Assembly (NCBI GenBank): GCA_046262735.1
Contig: JBHEMD010000137.1
Span: forward strand, 1-20,043
Length of the DNA stretch: 20,043 bases
Direction: 5' to 3'
From: AV17 sp046262735
GTDB lineage: Bacteria > Verrucomicrobiota > Verrucomicrobiia > Chthoniobacterales > UBA10450
Shown: piece by piece, positions 13,773 to 20,043 of the stretch
Layout: every line of letters begins with the position of its first letter
How positions within the stretch are numbered: position 1 is the first letter of the stretch
Notes under the pieces: generated by a model
Database searches by the model: none
What the model saw: the letters and a program-made list of their open reading frames with translations, nothing else
What the model was told of the DNA's origin: nothing
Made by a program: the position numbers and the translations under genes

Positions 13773-15335
13773 ATGACCCATCGCAAAGCTGTCGGAATTG
13801 ATCTCGGAACAACCTTCTCGGCCGTGGCGCACATCGATGGCTACGGCAAACCGCAGATCATTCCCAACGCGGAAAGCGAGCGCATCACGCCGTCGGTCAT
13901 CCTCTTCGATCGCAACAACGTAGTCGTCGGCACGATCGCCAGGAACAGCGCGGTCGCCGAGCCGGAGAGGATTGTCGATTTCATCAAGCGCGAGATGGGC
14001 AAGCCGAAGGAGCAATTCCATCGCGAGTTCGGCGACGTGATTTACTCGGCCGAAGAGCTCTCCGCCTTGATCGTGAAAAAGCTGATCGTGGATGCGGAGC
14101 GCTATCTGAAAGAACCGGTCACCGATGCAGTCATCACGGTCCCCGCTTATTGCAACGATGCCGAGCGTACCGCCACCATCACGGCGGGACAACTCGCCGG
14201 CCTGAACGTTCTGCAAATCGTCAACGAGCCAACTGCGGCGGCGCTCGCTTATGGCCTCGATAAACTGGACGAAGACCAAACAATTTTCGTTTTCGATCTC
14301 GGCGGCGGCACGTTCGACGTCACCATCATGCGGATCGAGAACCACGAGCTGCATATCATCGCCACCAATGGCGACCATCGGCTCGGCGGGAAAGATTGGG
14401 ACGACGTTATTGTTAACCACGTCGCCGAAGAATTCGATCGTCAGCACGGTGAAAATCCATTGCTCGATCTGCAAAGTTACCAGGACCTGCAGACGCGTGC
14501 GGTCGCGGCCAAGCTCCAACTCTCGAGCCGCAAGAACACCGCGATTGTGCACAATCACCACGGTAAAAGCGTAAAGACGGACCTGAGCCGGGTTGAGTTC
14601 GAAAAACGCACGCGGCACCTTGTCGAGAAATGCAAAACGATCTGCGAGATCGTGATGCAGGAGGCGAACATGAAATGGGACAAGGTCGACAAGACGCTGG
14701 TCGTCGGCGGGATGACGCGGATGCCGATGGTGCGGGAGATGATCGGCCAGTTGTCGAAGGCGCCGGTGGTAAGCGACGTGAATCCGGACGAGGCAGTCGC
14801 GATCGGTGCGGCGATTCAGGCCACATTGTCGATCTTACGCGAGGAAGAAGTGACGGGCGAACGCGTGCTCGCCGATACCACCCGCCAGCAATTTTCCTGT
14901 CGCGACGGCCGGCTCATCCAGGTCAACGACATCACGTCGCACACGCTCGGCGTTGTCTTGTGGGACGAGGCGAACCTCGAGGAGTACGTCTACCCGATGA
15001 TCAAAAAACGCACCTCCATTCCGGCGAGCGCGCAAAATTCATTCGGCACCGCGAGCGCGAACATGCAACGCGCGCTGGTCAAGGTGGTGGAAGGTGAAAG
15101 TTCGCTGCCCGACGAGTGCACGCCGCTGGGGATTTGCGACGTCGAGTTGCCGCCGTTTCTGCCGAAAGGTTCGCCGGTCGAGCTGACCTATCGCTACAAC
15201 GCGAACCAGGTCCTGGAGGTCGCGGTTGAAGCCTGCGGCAGTCAATCGAAGGTCAAAATCGAACGCAACACCGGCCTGGCGCCGAGTGAGATCGAGAAAG
15301 CCATTTCTGGTTTGGGCAAGCTGAACGTTGAGTAA
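13773..15335 (+). CDS. Hsp70/DnaK-like chaperone, short form without alpha-helical lid
   Basis: A 520-aa ATP-dependent chaperone. The nucleotide-binding domain is complete: VGIDLGTTFSAVA (7-19), NEPTAAALAYG (151-161), VFDLGGGTFDV (173-183), LVVGGMTRMPMV and NPDEAVAIGAA. The usual DVLLLDV linker is not recognisable. Instead about 25 residues (TGERVLADTTRQQFSCRDG) lead to a beta-sandwich substrate domain (DITSHTLGVVL, KKRTSIPASAQNSF, about 395-500). The protein ends shortly after, without the C-terminal helical lid (DnaK is about 640 aa). It is thus a dedicated Hsp70 paralog like HscC-type or stand-alone Hsp70s, not the main DnaK. A GrpE-like gene precedes it. The next gene starts at the base after its stop, so the two are cotranslated. 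Confidence 0.93.
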   Translation: MTHRKAVGIDLGTTFSAVAHIDGYGKPQIIPNAESERITPSVILFDRNNVVVGTIARNSAVAEPERIVDFIKREMGKPKEQFHREFGDVIYSAEELSALIVKKLIVDAERYLKEPVTDAVITVPAYCNDAERTATITAGQLAGLNVLQIVNEPTAAALAYGLDKLDEDQTIFVFDLGGGTFDVTIMRIENHELHIIATNGDHRLGGKDWDDVIVNHVAEEFDRQHGENPLLDLQSYQDLQTRAVAAKLQLSSRKNTAIVHNHHGKSVKTDLSRVEFEKRTRHLVEKCKTICEIVMQEANMKWDKVDKTLVVGGMTRMPMVREMIGQLSKAPVVSDVNPDEAVAIGAAIQATLSILREEEVTGERVLADTTRQQFSCRDGRLIQVNDITSHTLGVVLWDEANLEEYVYPMIKKRTSIPASAQNSFGTASANMQRALVKVVEGESSLPDECTPLGICDVELPPFLPKGSPVELTYRYNANQVLEVAVEACGSQSKVKIERNTGLAPSEIEKAISGLGKLNVE

Positions 15336-16946
15336 ATGCCTAAATGCGATATCAACTTTCCCGTTCCGCTTCCTGACGATCCGCACAAGTGGGACGGCTG
15401 GAGCAATTACAAGTCGCCCAATTCTTACGAACGGCTTTGTCTTGATCCGCGCGCCAATCCGAGCAATGAGCTGATCGAAGAACGCTGCCGCGAACTGTTG
15501 CGTTGGTGGCAGAAAAAGCTGCCGCTCAAAAATCAGCCGAGCAATCCGCTCGCCCAGTTGCTCCGGGCCGGCCTGGATGAATCATCGCGTTTCCTAACTG
15601 AGGCGCGCGTGGAGCTGCTTGATTCGGAGCGGCGTCGCTTGCTCGACGAGCAGATCGCCGCGGAAGAACAGGCCGAAACACTTGCGGAATTTCAAAAGTA
15701 TCTCGCCTTTGCCATCGCCGACTGCACCCTCACGAGCGACGAAGAGAAAAATTTGTTCCGCTTCGGCAGCGACCGCGGCCTAACCAAGGAACAAGTCCTT
15801 GCCGAAATCGATGCGGAGCTGCAACGAAGCGGCGCGCGGCGGGTGCAACCGGCGCCTGCGCCCGCACCTCCGTCGCCGGGCGCGGTCCAGGCGCACAATG
15901 GGTCGCCGGTCAATCCGCAGGAAGAATTTCTGCGCATGTTGCGCTTGAGCGGCCTGGACAGCTTCGCCATGACCGATGATCAGCGCGATGCTTTCATCAA
16001 CATGGCCGAGAGCCTCGGGATTGATCCGGGCGAGGCCGAGGACCTTGTCGATCTTTACCTCGAAGAAGCCGACGCGGTCACGCAGTCGCCGATCGTTCGA
16101 GAGGTCGCGCGGAGCGAGCCAGTTCGGCGGGAGACGCGTGGGGCCGCGGTGGCGACGGCGCCTGAATCTACGCGCACGCGATCGAATCCCGCGCTCGAGC
16201 GTGTGCGCTACAGCAATTTCAAAAACTCGCTCGGCAACGACATGCTTTTCATTCCCTCTGGCGAATTCGTGATGGGCAGCGAAGCGGCTGACGCCGCGCC
16301 GAATGAGCGCCCGGTCGCAAAAGTGGCGGTAAGCCGTTTTTATTTGTCGCGTCATCTGGTCACCAACGCCGCTTACGAGGAATTCGAACCCGCGCATCGC
16401 CGCAACCGCATGCCCGGTGCGGGCGACTCTCACCCGGTGGTGCACGTCAGCAGCCTCGACGCGATCAGGTTTTGCCAGTGGCTAAGCTCGCGTGAGCGCA
16501 AGAAATATCGTTTGCCCACCGAAGCGGAATGGGAATACGCCGCGCGCGGGAGCGACGGTCGAAAATTTCCCTGGGGCAATTACCAGAACCGCGGAGATCT
16601 GGCGAACTTCGCCGATCGCAACACTGTTTTCGCCTGGAGCGATCGCGACCTGGATGATGGCTACGCCGAGACCTCGCCGGTCGGCGTGTTTCCGCTCGGC
16701 GCAAGCGTCTTCGGAATCGAAGACATGGCCGGCAACGTTTGGGAATGGTGCCTCGATTTCTACGCGCCTTATACGCCGGCGCCGAAAGTTAATCCGCTCG
16801 GTCAGACCGCCGGGTCGCGCCGCGTTTATCGCGGAGGCAGCTGGAAATCCCGGTTCAACAGTTTGCGCGCCACCGGCCGCAACTCAAACGTCCCAAGTTT
16901 TTCCTGCAACGATCTCGGTTTCCGCGTCGCCTGCGAATGCGAATAG
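15336..16946 (+). CDS. J-like / TerB-like / SUMF1 (FGE-fold) fusion protein next to Hsp70
   Basis: A 536-aa protein without signal peptide or membrane helix. Residues 30-107 look like a J-domain remnant: YERLCLDPRANPSNELIEER at the start and FLTEARVELLDSERRRLLDE at the end, matching helices I/II and IV. The HPD loop is absent. Two similar acidic helical segments at about 118-163 (LTSDEEKNLF) and 197-245 (MTDDQRDAFI) resemble TerB halves, joined by Pro/Ala linkers. Residues 293-534 are a SUMF1/formylglycine-generating-enzyme fold: MLFIPSGEFVMGS, RLPTEAEWEYAARGS, GNVWEWC, RVYRGGSW, DLGFRVA. The two catalytic cysteines of true FGE, in the stretch after GGSW, are missing, so oxidase activity is unlikely. 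By position it is the probable J-like partner and substrate-recognition subunit of the Hsp70; this is inference. Confidence 0.8.
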   Translation: MPKCDINFPVPLPDDPHKWDGWSNYKSPNSYERLCLDPRANPSNELIEERCRELLRWWQKKLPLKNQPSNPLAQLLRAGLDESSRFLTEARVELLDSERRRLLDEQIAAEEQAETLAEFQKYLAFAIADCTLTSDEEKNLFRFGSDRGLTKEQVLAEIDAELQRSGARRVQPAPAPAPPSPGAVQAHNGSPVNPQEEFLRMLRLSGLDSFAMTDDQRDAFINMAESLGIDPGEAEDLVDLYLEEADAVTQSPIVREVARSEPVRRETRGAAVATAPESTRTRSNPALERVRYSNFKNSLGNDMLFIPSGEFVMGSEAADAAPNERPVAKVAVSRFYLSRHLVTNAAYEEFEPAHRRNRMPGAGDSHPVVHVSSLDAIRFCQWLSSRERKKYRLPTEAEWEYAARGSDGRKFPWGNYQNRGDLANFADRNTVFAWSDRDLDDGYAETSPVGVFPLGASVFGIEDMAGNVWEWCLDFYAPYTPAPKVNPLGQTAGSRRVYRGGSWKSRFNSLRATGRNSNVPSFSCNDLGFRVACECE

Positions 16947-16949
16947 TGG

Positions 16950-17002
16950 GGTCATCGCGCTGCGATGACCGCGGACGGCGCAGCGCGCCATTCCTGGCGC
17001 CG
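16950..17002. terminator. Double hairpin between convergent genes
   Basis: The first hairpin is perfect: GGTCATCGC-GCT-GCGATGACC (16950-16970), 3 nt after the SUMF1-gene stop. The second is GCGCCA-TTCC-TGGCGC (16985-17000), nested in CGGCGC..GCGCCG (16976-17002), just below the rpsU stop. Neither is followed by a T-run. The placement fits a two-way terminator for the SUMF1 gene and rpsU. Confidence 0.55.
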
Positions 17003-17007
17003 TAACC

Positions 17008-17202
17008 TTACGGATTGAAACGAAACCGCGTTCGCCCGCGTTTCGCGTTTGCCCGCGCCTTGCGCCGCGTCTTTTGCGACGGCGTCTCGAAAGCGCGCAA
17101 CCGGCGGACCTCCTCGAGAATGCCTTCGGCTTCAAGCTTGTTCTTGAGCCGTTTCAAGGCCCGGTCCACGGGTTCACCCTTACGAACGATCACTTCTGGC
17201 AT
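17008..17202 (-). CDS. rpsU: Ribosomal protein bS21
   Basis: A 64-aa small-subunit protein, MPEVIVRKGEPVDRALKRLK at the start and a strongly basic C-terminus (RKARANAKRGRTRFRFNP). bS21 binds the platform of the 30S subunit near the anti-Shine-Dalgarno end of 16S rRNA and helps initiation. Length is normal. Its Shine-Dalgarno is a good AGGAG. It stands alone between convergent and divergent neighbours, so it probably has its own promoter in the 17203-17369 gap. Confidence 0.97.
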   Translation of the reverse strand: MPEVIVRKGEPVDRALKRLKNKLEAEGILEEVRRLRAFETPSQKTRRKARANAKRGRTRFRFNP

Positions 17203-17212
17203 CGATAATCAG

Positions 17213-17217
17213 CTCCT
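17213..17217 (-). promoter_or_regulatory. rpsU ribosome binding site
   Basis: AGGAG on the minus strand, 10 nt before the rpsU ATG. It is one of the few clear Shine-Dalgarno sequences in the window, noteworthy because bS21 itself acts near the anti-Shine-Dalgarno region. Confidence 0.75.
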
Positions 17218-17234
17218 AAAATTGCAGATTCTGT

Positions 17235-17260
17235 GCCGCCCAGCGGCGAAGCCGATCCTA
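17235..17260. repeat. Short hairpin repeat in the rpsU/thioredoxin gap
   Basis: GCCGC-CCA-GCGGC (17235-17247) followed by GCCGATCCTA (17251-17260). The same layout, GCCGC-N3-GCGGC and later GCCGATCCTA, is present at 5283-5322, so this is probably a shortened or diverged copy of that element. The rest of the divergent gap also holds a small palindrome GCATTT-AA-AAATGC (17329-17342) upstream of the thioredoxin gene, which might be an operator. Confidence 0.5.
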
Positions 17261-17369
17261 CTCGGACGAGACGACCTCGTCAACTTTCGCCGATGTTGGC
17301 AAAAAGGCAGATGACAAGCTTGCCGGGTGCATTTAAAAATGCGGCCTCGGAAGATTACCCGCCCGCGGT

Positions 17370-18458
17370 ATGCAACTTTTTCCCAGCAGCACTTTAAGTC
17401 GCATCGGCCTCGTCGCGCTGCTTGGGGCCGGAGCGGCTTCCGGGATGCACTATACAAGAGTTTACCTGTCGCACGCTCCGGGCTTGGGCGGAGCGGCCTT
17501 TTTTCGTCGGGTCTCGGCACCGCGGCAGGTGTTCGCTCCGAAGGGAGTATTCTTTTTGAATGAACGAATCGTGCTCAATAAAGCCTCCGGAATCATTGCG
17601 ATTGTTCCGGGGACCGCGGTGCGGGTGCTTTCACAGAACGGCAACACGTTTCATGTGACCGACGGCAACGCGAACTTCGATGTATCCCAGAACAAGCTGA
17701 CCAACGACGTCAACCGCGCAGCCTTGTTGACGGGTCACGACGTGCCGACCGAGGAAGCCTTCGCCGCACAAATGGGCGAGCCGGAGGGCGAATTCAAAAC
17801 GATCAGCGGTAAAGTTTACAAAAACGCAACTTTAAACCGGGTCGAGCCCGACGGACTCATCCTCGTCACCAACTCCGGGGTTTCGAAAGTGTACTTCACC
17901 GAGTTGCCCCCGGACGTGCGGGAACGTTTTCATTACGATCCGCAGGCAGCATCCGCCTATTCGTCCGCCCAGGCGGCCAACCAGGCGGCATTTCAAAAGC
18001 AGCAGGAGGAAATGCGACGGAAACTGGCGGAAGAAAACAGAAAGTACTGGATCACCCGACAAACGGCGAGTAACCAGCCAGGGAATGCTTCTGCGCGCGC
18101 ACCGTCCGCTGCCGCTGCCGGCGAACCGGGAAAAGTGATCGCGCACGGCTCGCGCGTGGACATCAACAAGCATCTCGCCTTTGGGCGCGTCACCATCGTC
18201 GATTTCTATGCCGATTGGTGTGGTCCCTGCCGTCAGGTCTCGCCTCATCTCGAGCAGATGGCCAACACCGATCCCGAGATTGCACTGCGCAAGATCGACA
18301 TCGTCGATTGGAAAAGCGCCGTGGCGATGCAATACAACGTCCATTCCATTCCGCAGGTAAACGTCTACAACCGCCGCGGCAGCCTCGTCGGCACCGTCAA
18401 CGGCGCCGACGTCGAACAAGTCAAGCGCTACGTCGCGCAAGCGAAAACCAGCGGCTGA
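17370..18458 (+). CDS. Membrane-anchored thioredoxin-domain protein with SH3-like front region
   Basis: A 362-aa protein. A hydrophobic N-terminus (about 9-25) acts as signal or anchor. Residues about 58-118 look SH3-like (RVLSQNGNTFHVTDGNANFD). Residues 143-190 carry the block ISGKVYKNATLNRVEPDGL and FTELPPDVRERFHYDP, which I associate with Verrucomicrobia exported proteins. A Gln/Glu/Ala-rich helix at 195-230 follows. The thioredoxin domain spans about 258-360, with active site WCGPC at 283-287 and cis-Pro328 in HSIPQV. It probably catalyses disulfide exchange outside the cytoplasm; the partner is unknown. Start ATG 17370 has only a weak GGAAG 17 nt upstream. It converges on intI with a 33-nt gap. 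Confidence 0.88.
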   Translation: MQLFPSSTLSRIGLVALLGAGAASGMHYTRVYLSHAPGLGGAAFFRRVSAPRQVFAPKGVFFLNERIVLNKASGIIAIVPGTAVRVLSQNGNTFHVTDGNANFDVSQNKLTNDVNRAALLTGHDVPTEEAFAAQMGEPEGEFKTISGKVYKNATLNRVEPDGLILVTNSGVSKVYFTELPPDVRERFHYDPQAASAYSSAQAANQAAFQKQQEEMRRKLAEENRKYWITRQTASNQPGNASARAPSAAAAGEPGKVIAHGSRVDINKHLAFGRVTIVDFYADWCGPCRQVSPHLEQMANTDPEIALRKIDIVDWKSAVAMQYNVHSIPQVNVYNRRGSLVGTVNGADVEQVKRYVAQAKTSG

Positions 18459-18470
18459 TCGACCCTCCCT

Positions 18471-18503
18471 GTTGCTAATAACCGCTGCTGCCTAACGAGC
18501 AAC
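18471..18503. other. Inverted repeat spanning the intI stop, with a GTTAGGC core-like site
   Basis: GTTGCT (18471-18476) pairs with AGCAAC (18498-18503) around a 21-nt loop, between the convergent thioredoxin and intI genes. The stop codon of intI lies inside GTTAGGC read on the minus strand (18496-18490), which fits the integron core consensus GTTRRRY. No partner site that would make it an attC is seen nearby. It may be a weak terminator or chance. Confidence 0.3.
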
Positions 18504-19574
18504 CAGATTGGCGGGCACGGCCGATACGGGTAAATCGAGCGGACTTTTCACGCCGATGCCGGGACGATTCAGCACGTGCGTGTATATCATTGTCGTGCTG
18601 ACGTCTTTGTGGCCGAGGAGTTCCTGAACCGTTCGGATATCGTACCCGGCAGACAATAGCTCCGTGGCGAATGAGTGCCGAAGCGTATGACATGTTGCTG
18701 GCTTGACGATCTGGGCCAGCCGGACCGCTTTGTTGACTGCTTTCTGGACAGAATTCTCATGCAGATGGTGTCGACGGATATCGCCCGTGCGCGGATCTTT
18801 TGAAAGCGTCGGAGCTGGAAAAACGTACTGCCACCCCCATTCGCAATTGGCGTTTGGGAATTTGCGCTCCAGCGCATCGGGTAAATAGACGCGACCGTTG
18901 CCCGATCCCACGTCGCGACGATGGATTTCCCGGACCCGCGCCAGATGCTTTTCCAAGTCAGGCTTGACCCTTTGCGGCAACATCGTCACTCGATCTTTCC
19001 AACCCTTGCCGTCCCGAACGACAATCTGATTGAGGGCAAGATCGACATCTTTTACCCGCAGACGCAGGCATTCAAGCAAACGCATTCCGGTACCGAAAAG
19101 CAGCGTCGCGATCAATTGATGCGTTCCGCTCATGACGCGTAAAATTGCGTTCACTTCGTTCTTACTGAGCACAAGCGGCCGCCGCTGCGGGCGCTTTGGT
19201 CGCTCGATATCGCGGAATTGACCCAATGTTTTTTGCAGCACCCGATGATAAAGGAAAACCAGCGCATTAAGCGCTTGCTTCTGTGTGTTGGTGGAAACTT
19301 TTTCTCCGACCGCCAGGTGTGTCAGATAAAGCTCCACTTCCAGCGCCCCCATTTCCCGCGGATGCTTCTTGTTGTGAAAAAGAATAAATCGCCGGATCCA
19401 GCCCAGGTACGCCTCTTCCGTCCGCAACGAGTAATGATTCACCCGCAGCACATCGCGGACGTGATCAAGCAGCTTGCGCGGTGGCGGCGGCCCGGAAAAT
19501 GGCTTTTCTTCGACTGGGGAAGTGTTTATTTTAGCCGAACGAACGCCCGAAAAATGCGGACCACTCTTCTGCAT
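18492..19574 (-). CDS. intI: Integron-type tyrosine recombinase (IntI)
   Basis: A 360-aa site-specific recombinase. The SAM-like N-domain (HYSLRTEEAYLGWIRRF, 47-63) binds core sites. Catalytic residues are R165 (GTGMRLLECLRLR), K193 (GKGWKDRV), H296 and R299 (CHTLRHSFA), H322 (LLGHKD) and Y331 (TTMIYTHVL). Between K and H lies the extra segment that separates IntI from XerC/D: LERKFPNANCEWGWQYVFP, then DPRTGDIRRHHLHE (about 235-272). IntI inserts and excises gene cassettes at attI and attC. The gene reads leftwards, so the attI site and cassettes are expected to its right (19575 on). The first about 33 residues are Pro/Ser-rich and unlike the family. A TAATAT (19589-19584 minus strand) lies 9 nt before the ATG and could be a -10 for a near-leaderless transcript. 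Confidence 0.93.
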   Translation of the reverse strand: MQKSGPHFSGVRSAKINTSPVEEKPFSGPPPPRKLLDHVRDVLRVNHYSLRTEEAYLGWIRRFILFHNKKHPREMGALEVELYLTHLAVGEKVSTNTQKQALNALVFLYHRVLQKTLGQFRDIERPKRPQRRPLVLSKNEVNAILRVMSGTHQLIATLLFGTGMRLLECLRLRVKDVDLALNQIVVRDGKGWKDRVTMLPQRVKPDLEKHLARVREIHRRDVGSGNGRVYLPDALERKFPNANCEWGWQYVFPAPTLSKDPRTGDIRRHHLHENSVQKAVNKAVRLAQIVKPATCHTLRHSFATELLSAGYDIRTVQELLGHKDVSTTMIYTHVLNRPGIGVKSPLDLPVSAVPANLVAR

Positions 19575-19642
19575 TTGCAGCCGATATTAGAGGGAACCCC
19601 GAGAAATAGGCAGAAAAATTTCTGCTTATTACGATGTTAGAT
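19575..19642 (+). other. Candidate attI region of the integron with palindrome and GTTAGAT core
   Basis: This is the gap between intI and the divergent ORF. It holds a perfect palindrome GCAGAAA-AA-TTTCTGC (19610-19625) and GTTAGAT (19636-19642), which fits the recombination core GTTRRRY. The core lies 62 nt upstream of the intI ATG, the expected place for attI. A matching left-hand core is only weakly seen. The palindrome could be a regulator or integrase-binding site covering both divergent promoters. I saw no LexA-type TGTTC-N4-GAACA box here. Confidence 0.45.
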
Positions 19643-20043
19643 GCTGGACTCCACGCGCCGTAAGAAGCTTCTCGTCGCGCTCCTCATCTTGGTTAGCGGT
19701 GCCGTCGCGATAGTTGCAGCTTACCAGATTCGCGAAGCTGTGCTTTTCGCGCGCCTTTCACCAGAAGAGGCGAAGCTAGTCGGCACATGGGAGTACGTCG
19801 CCATCGATGCAGTTGGCCACTTCACTCTGACCGCCGGGCATCGCGTCACGCTGGCATTTCCGCGAGACGATTCAGCTAATGCGCCATTCCGCGCTACGGC
19901 ATGGGGACACTGGCGACTCGACGGCAACGAATTCGTGTATGATATCTCGAACAAGAAACTCGGCATCGACAAACAACAAACTCGGATACGTCTCCTCGAG
20001 ATCGGGCACGATAAGGTCATTACTGATGGTCACTCACCTTGGC
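19641..20043 (+). CDS. Small membrane-anchored protein, partial (runs off right edge); possible first cassette gene
   Basis: The frame is open from ATG 19641 to the edge, at least 134 codons. It encodes a basic N-terminus (MLDSTRRKK), a membrane helix at about 10-27, then a soluble part with LSPEEAKLVGTWEYVA and a Trp/aromatic-rich beta pattern (TAWGHWRLDGNEFVYDI) like small lipocalin-type or TIGR-type 'LVGTW' proteins of unknown role. The start codon overlaps the GTTAGAT core-like site, as expected for a cassette gene close to its recombination point. No Shine-Dalgarno is clear. Function is unknown. Confidence 0.65.
   Translation, partial: MLDSTRRKKLLVALLILVSGAVAIVAAYQIREAVLFARLSPEEAKLVGTWEYVAIDAVGHFTLTAGHRVTLAFPRDDSANAPFRATAWGHWRLDGNEFVYDISNKKLGIDKQQTRIRLLEIGHDKVITDGHSPW

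Noticed and set aside
13650..14618. 322-codon minus-strand open frame over the Hsp70 gene
   Set aside because: Antisense of the conserved ATPase domain; no independent evidence of coding.
18492..19574. Reading the recombinase as XerC/XerD or a phage integrase
   Set aside because: The extra EWGWQYVFP...RRHHLHE segment is specific to integron integrases, and no phage genes are nearby.

Overview
The window is GC-rich bacterial chromosome with dense coding, many GTG starts, weak or absent Shine-Dalgarno sequences and short intergenic hairpin repeats. The gene set suggests a free-living soil or freshwater Verrucomicrobium, probably near Chthoniobacter/Udaeobacter. It includes a thioredoxin with the SH3-like and GKVYKNA front end I associate with that phylum, a short HemA, a CobA-HemD fusion, a DUF6572-like protein, and ATGACGAA-type and 'cggtcatagaccg' repeats. 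The taxonomic call rests on protein style and repeat recognition from memory, so it is moderate confidence.

Left part (1-5526): the first two thirds of smc read leftwards out of the window. A 250-bp repeat-bearing intergenic region follows. Then come two rightward genes: an M20 metallopeptidase, and a secreted NlpC/P60-like protein with a long Pro/Thr/Ser linker whose usual catalytic Cys is a Ser. A hairpin repeat closes this block against a leftward group, queF > queC > small membrane protein, which carries out the preQ0 and preQ1 steps of queuosine synthesis.

Middle part (6881-13622): a DUF6572-like gene converges on apt, and the two share a CTAG double stop. A rightward gene train follows: a 4-TM membrane protein, hemX, hemA, hemC, and a cobA-hemD fusion. 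This takes glutamyl-tRNA to uroporphyrinogen III and offers a branch to precorrin-2/siroheme. hemB is not in the window. The last heme gene overlaps a grpE-like gene by 8 nt.

Chaperone module (12891-16946): the grpE-like gene is followed by a lidless Hsp70 with an unusual inter-domain region. Directly abutting it is a 536-aa protein that appears to contain a degenerate J-like domain without HPD, two TerB-like helical segments and a SUMF1/FGE-fold domain without the catalytic cysteines. This looks like a dedicated Hsp70/exchange-factor/J-like set with a fused recognition or effector domain. It is the best candidate here for an undescribed system.

Right part (17008-20043): rpsU (leftward), a membrane-anchored thioredoxin, then an integron-type tyrosine recombinase (IntI) reading leftwards. 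Just upstream of intI lie a palindrome and a GTTAGAT core-like site. This site overlaps the start codon of a rightward small membrane-anchored ORF that runs off the window. This fits the left edge of a chromosomal integron with a first cassette, but no complete attC lies inside the window, so the array is unproven.

I saw no rRNA, tRNA, CRISPR array or transposase.
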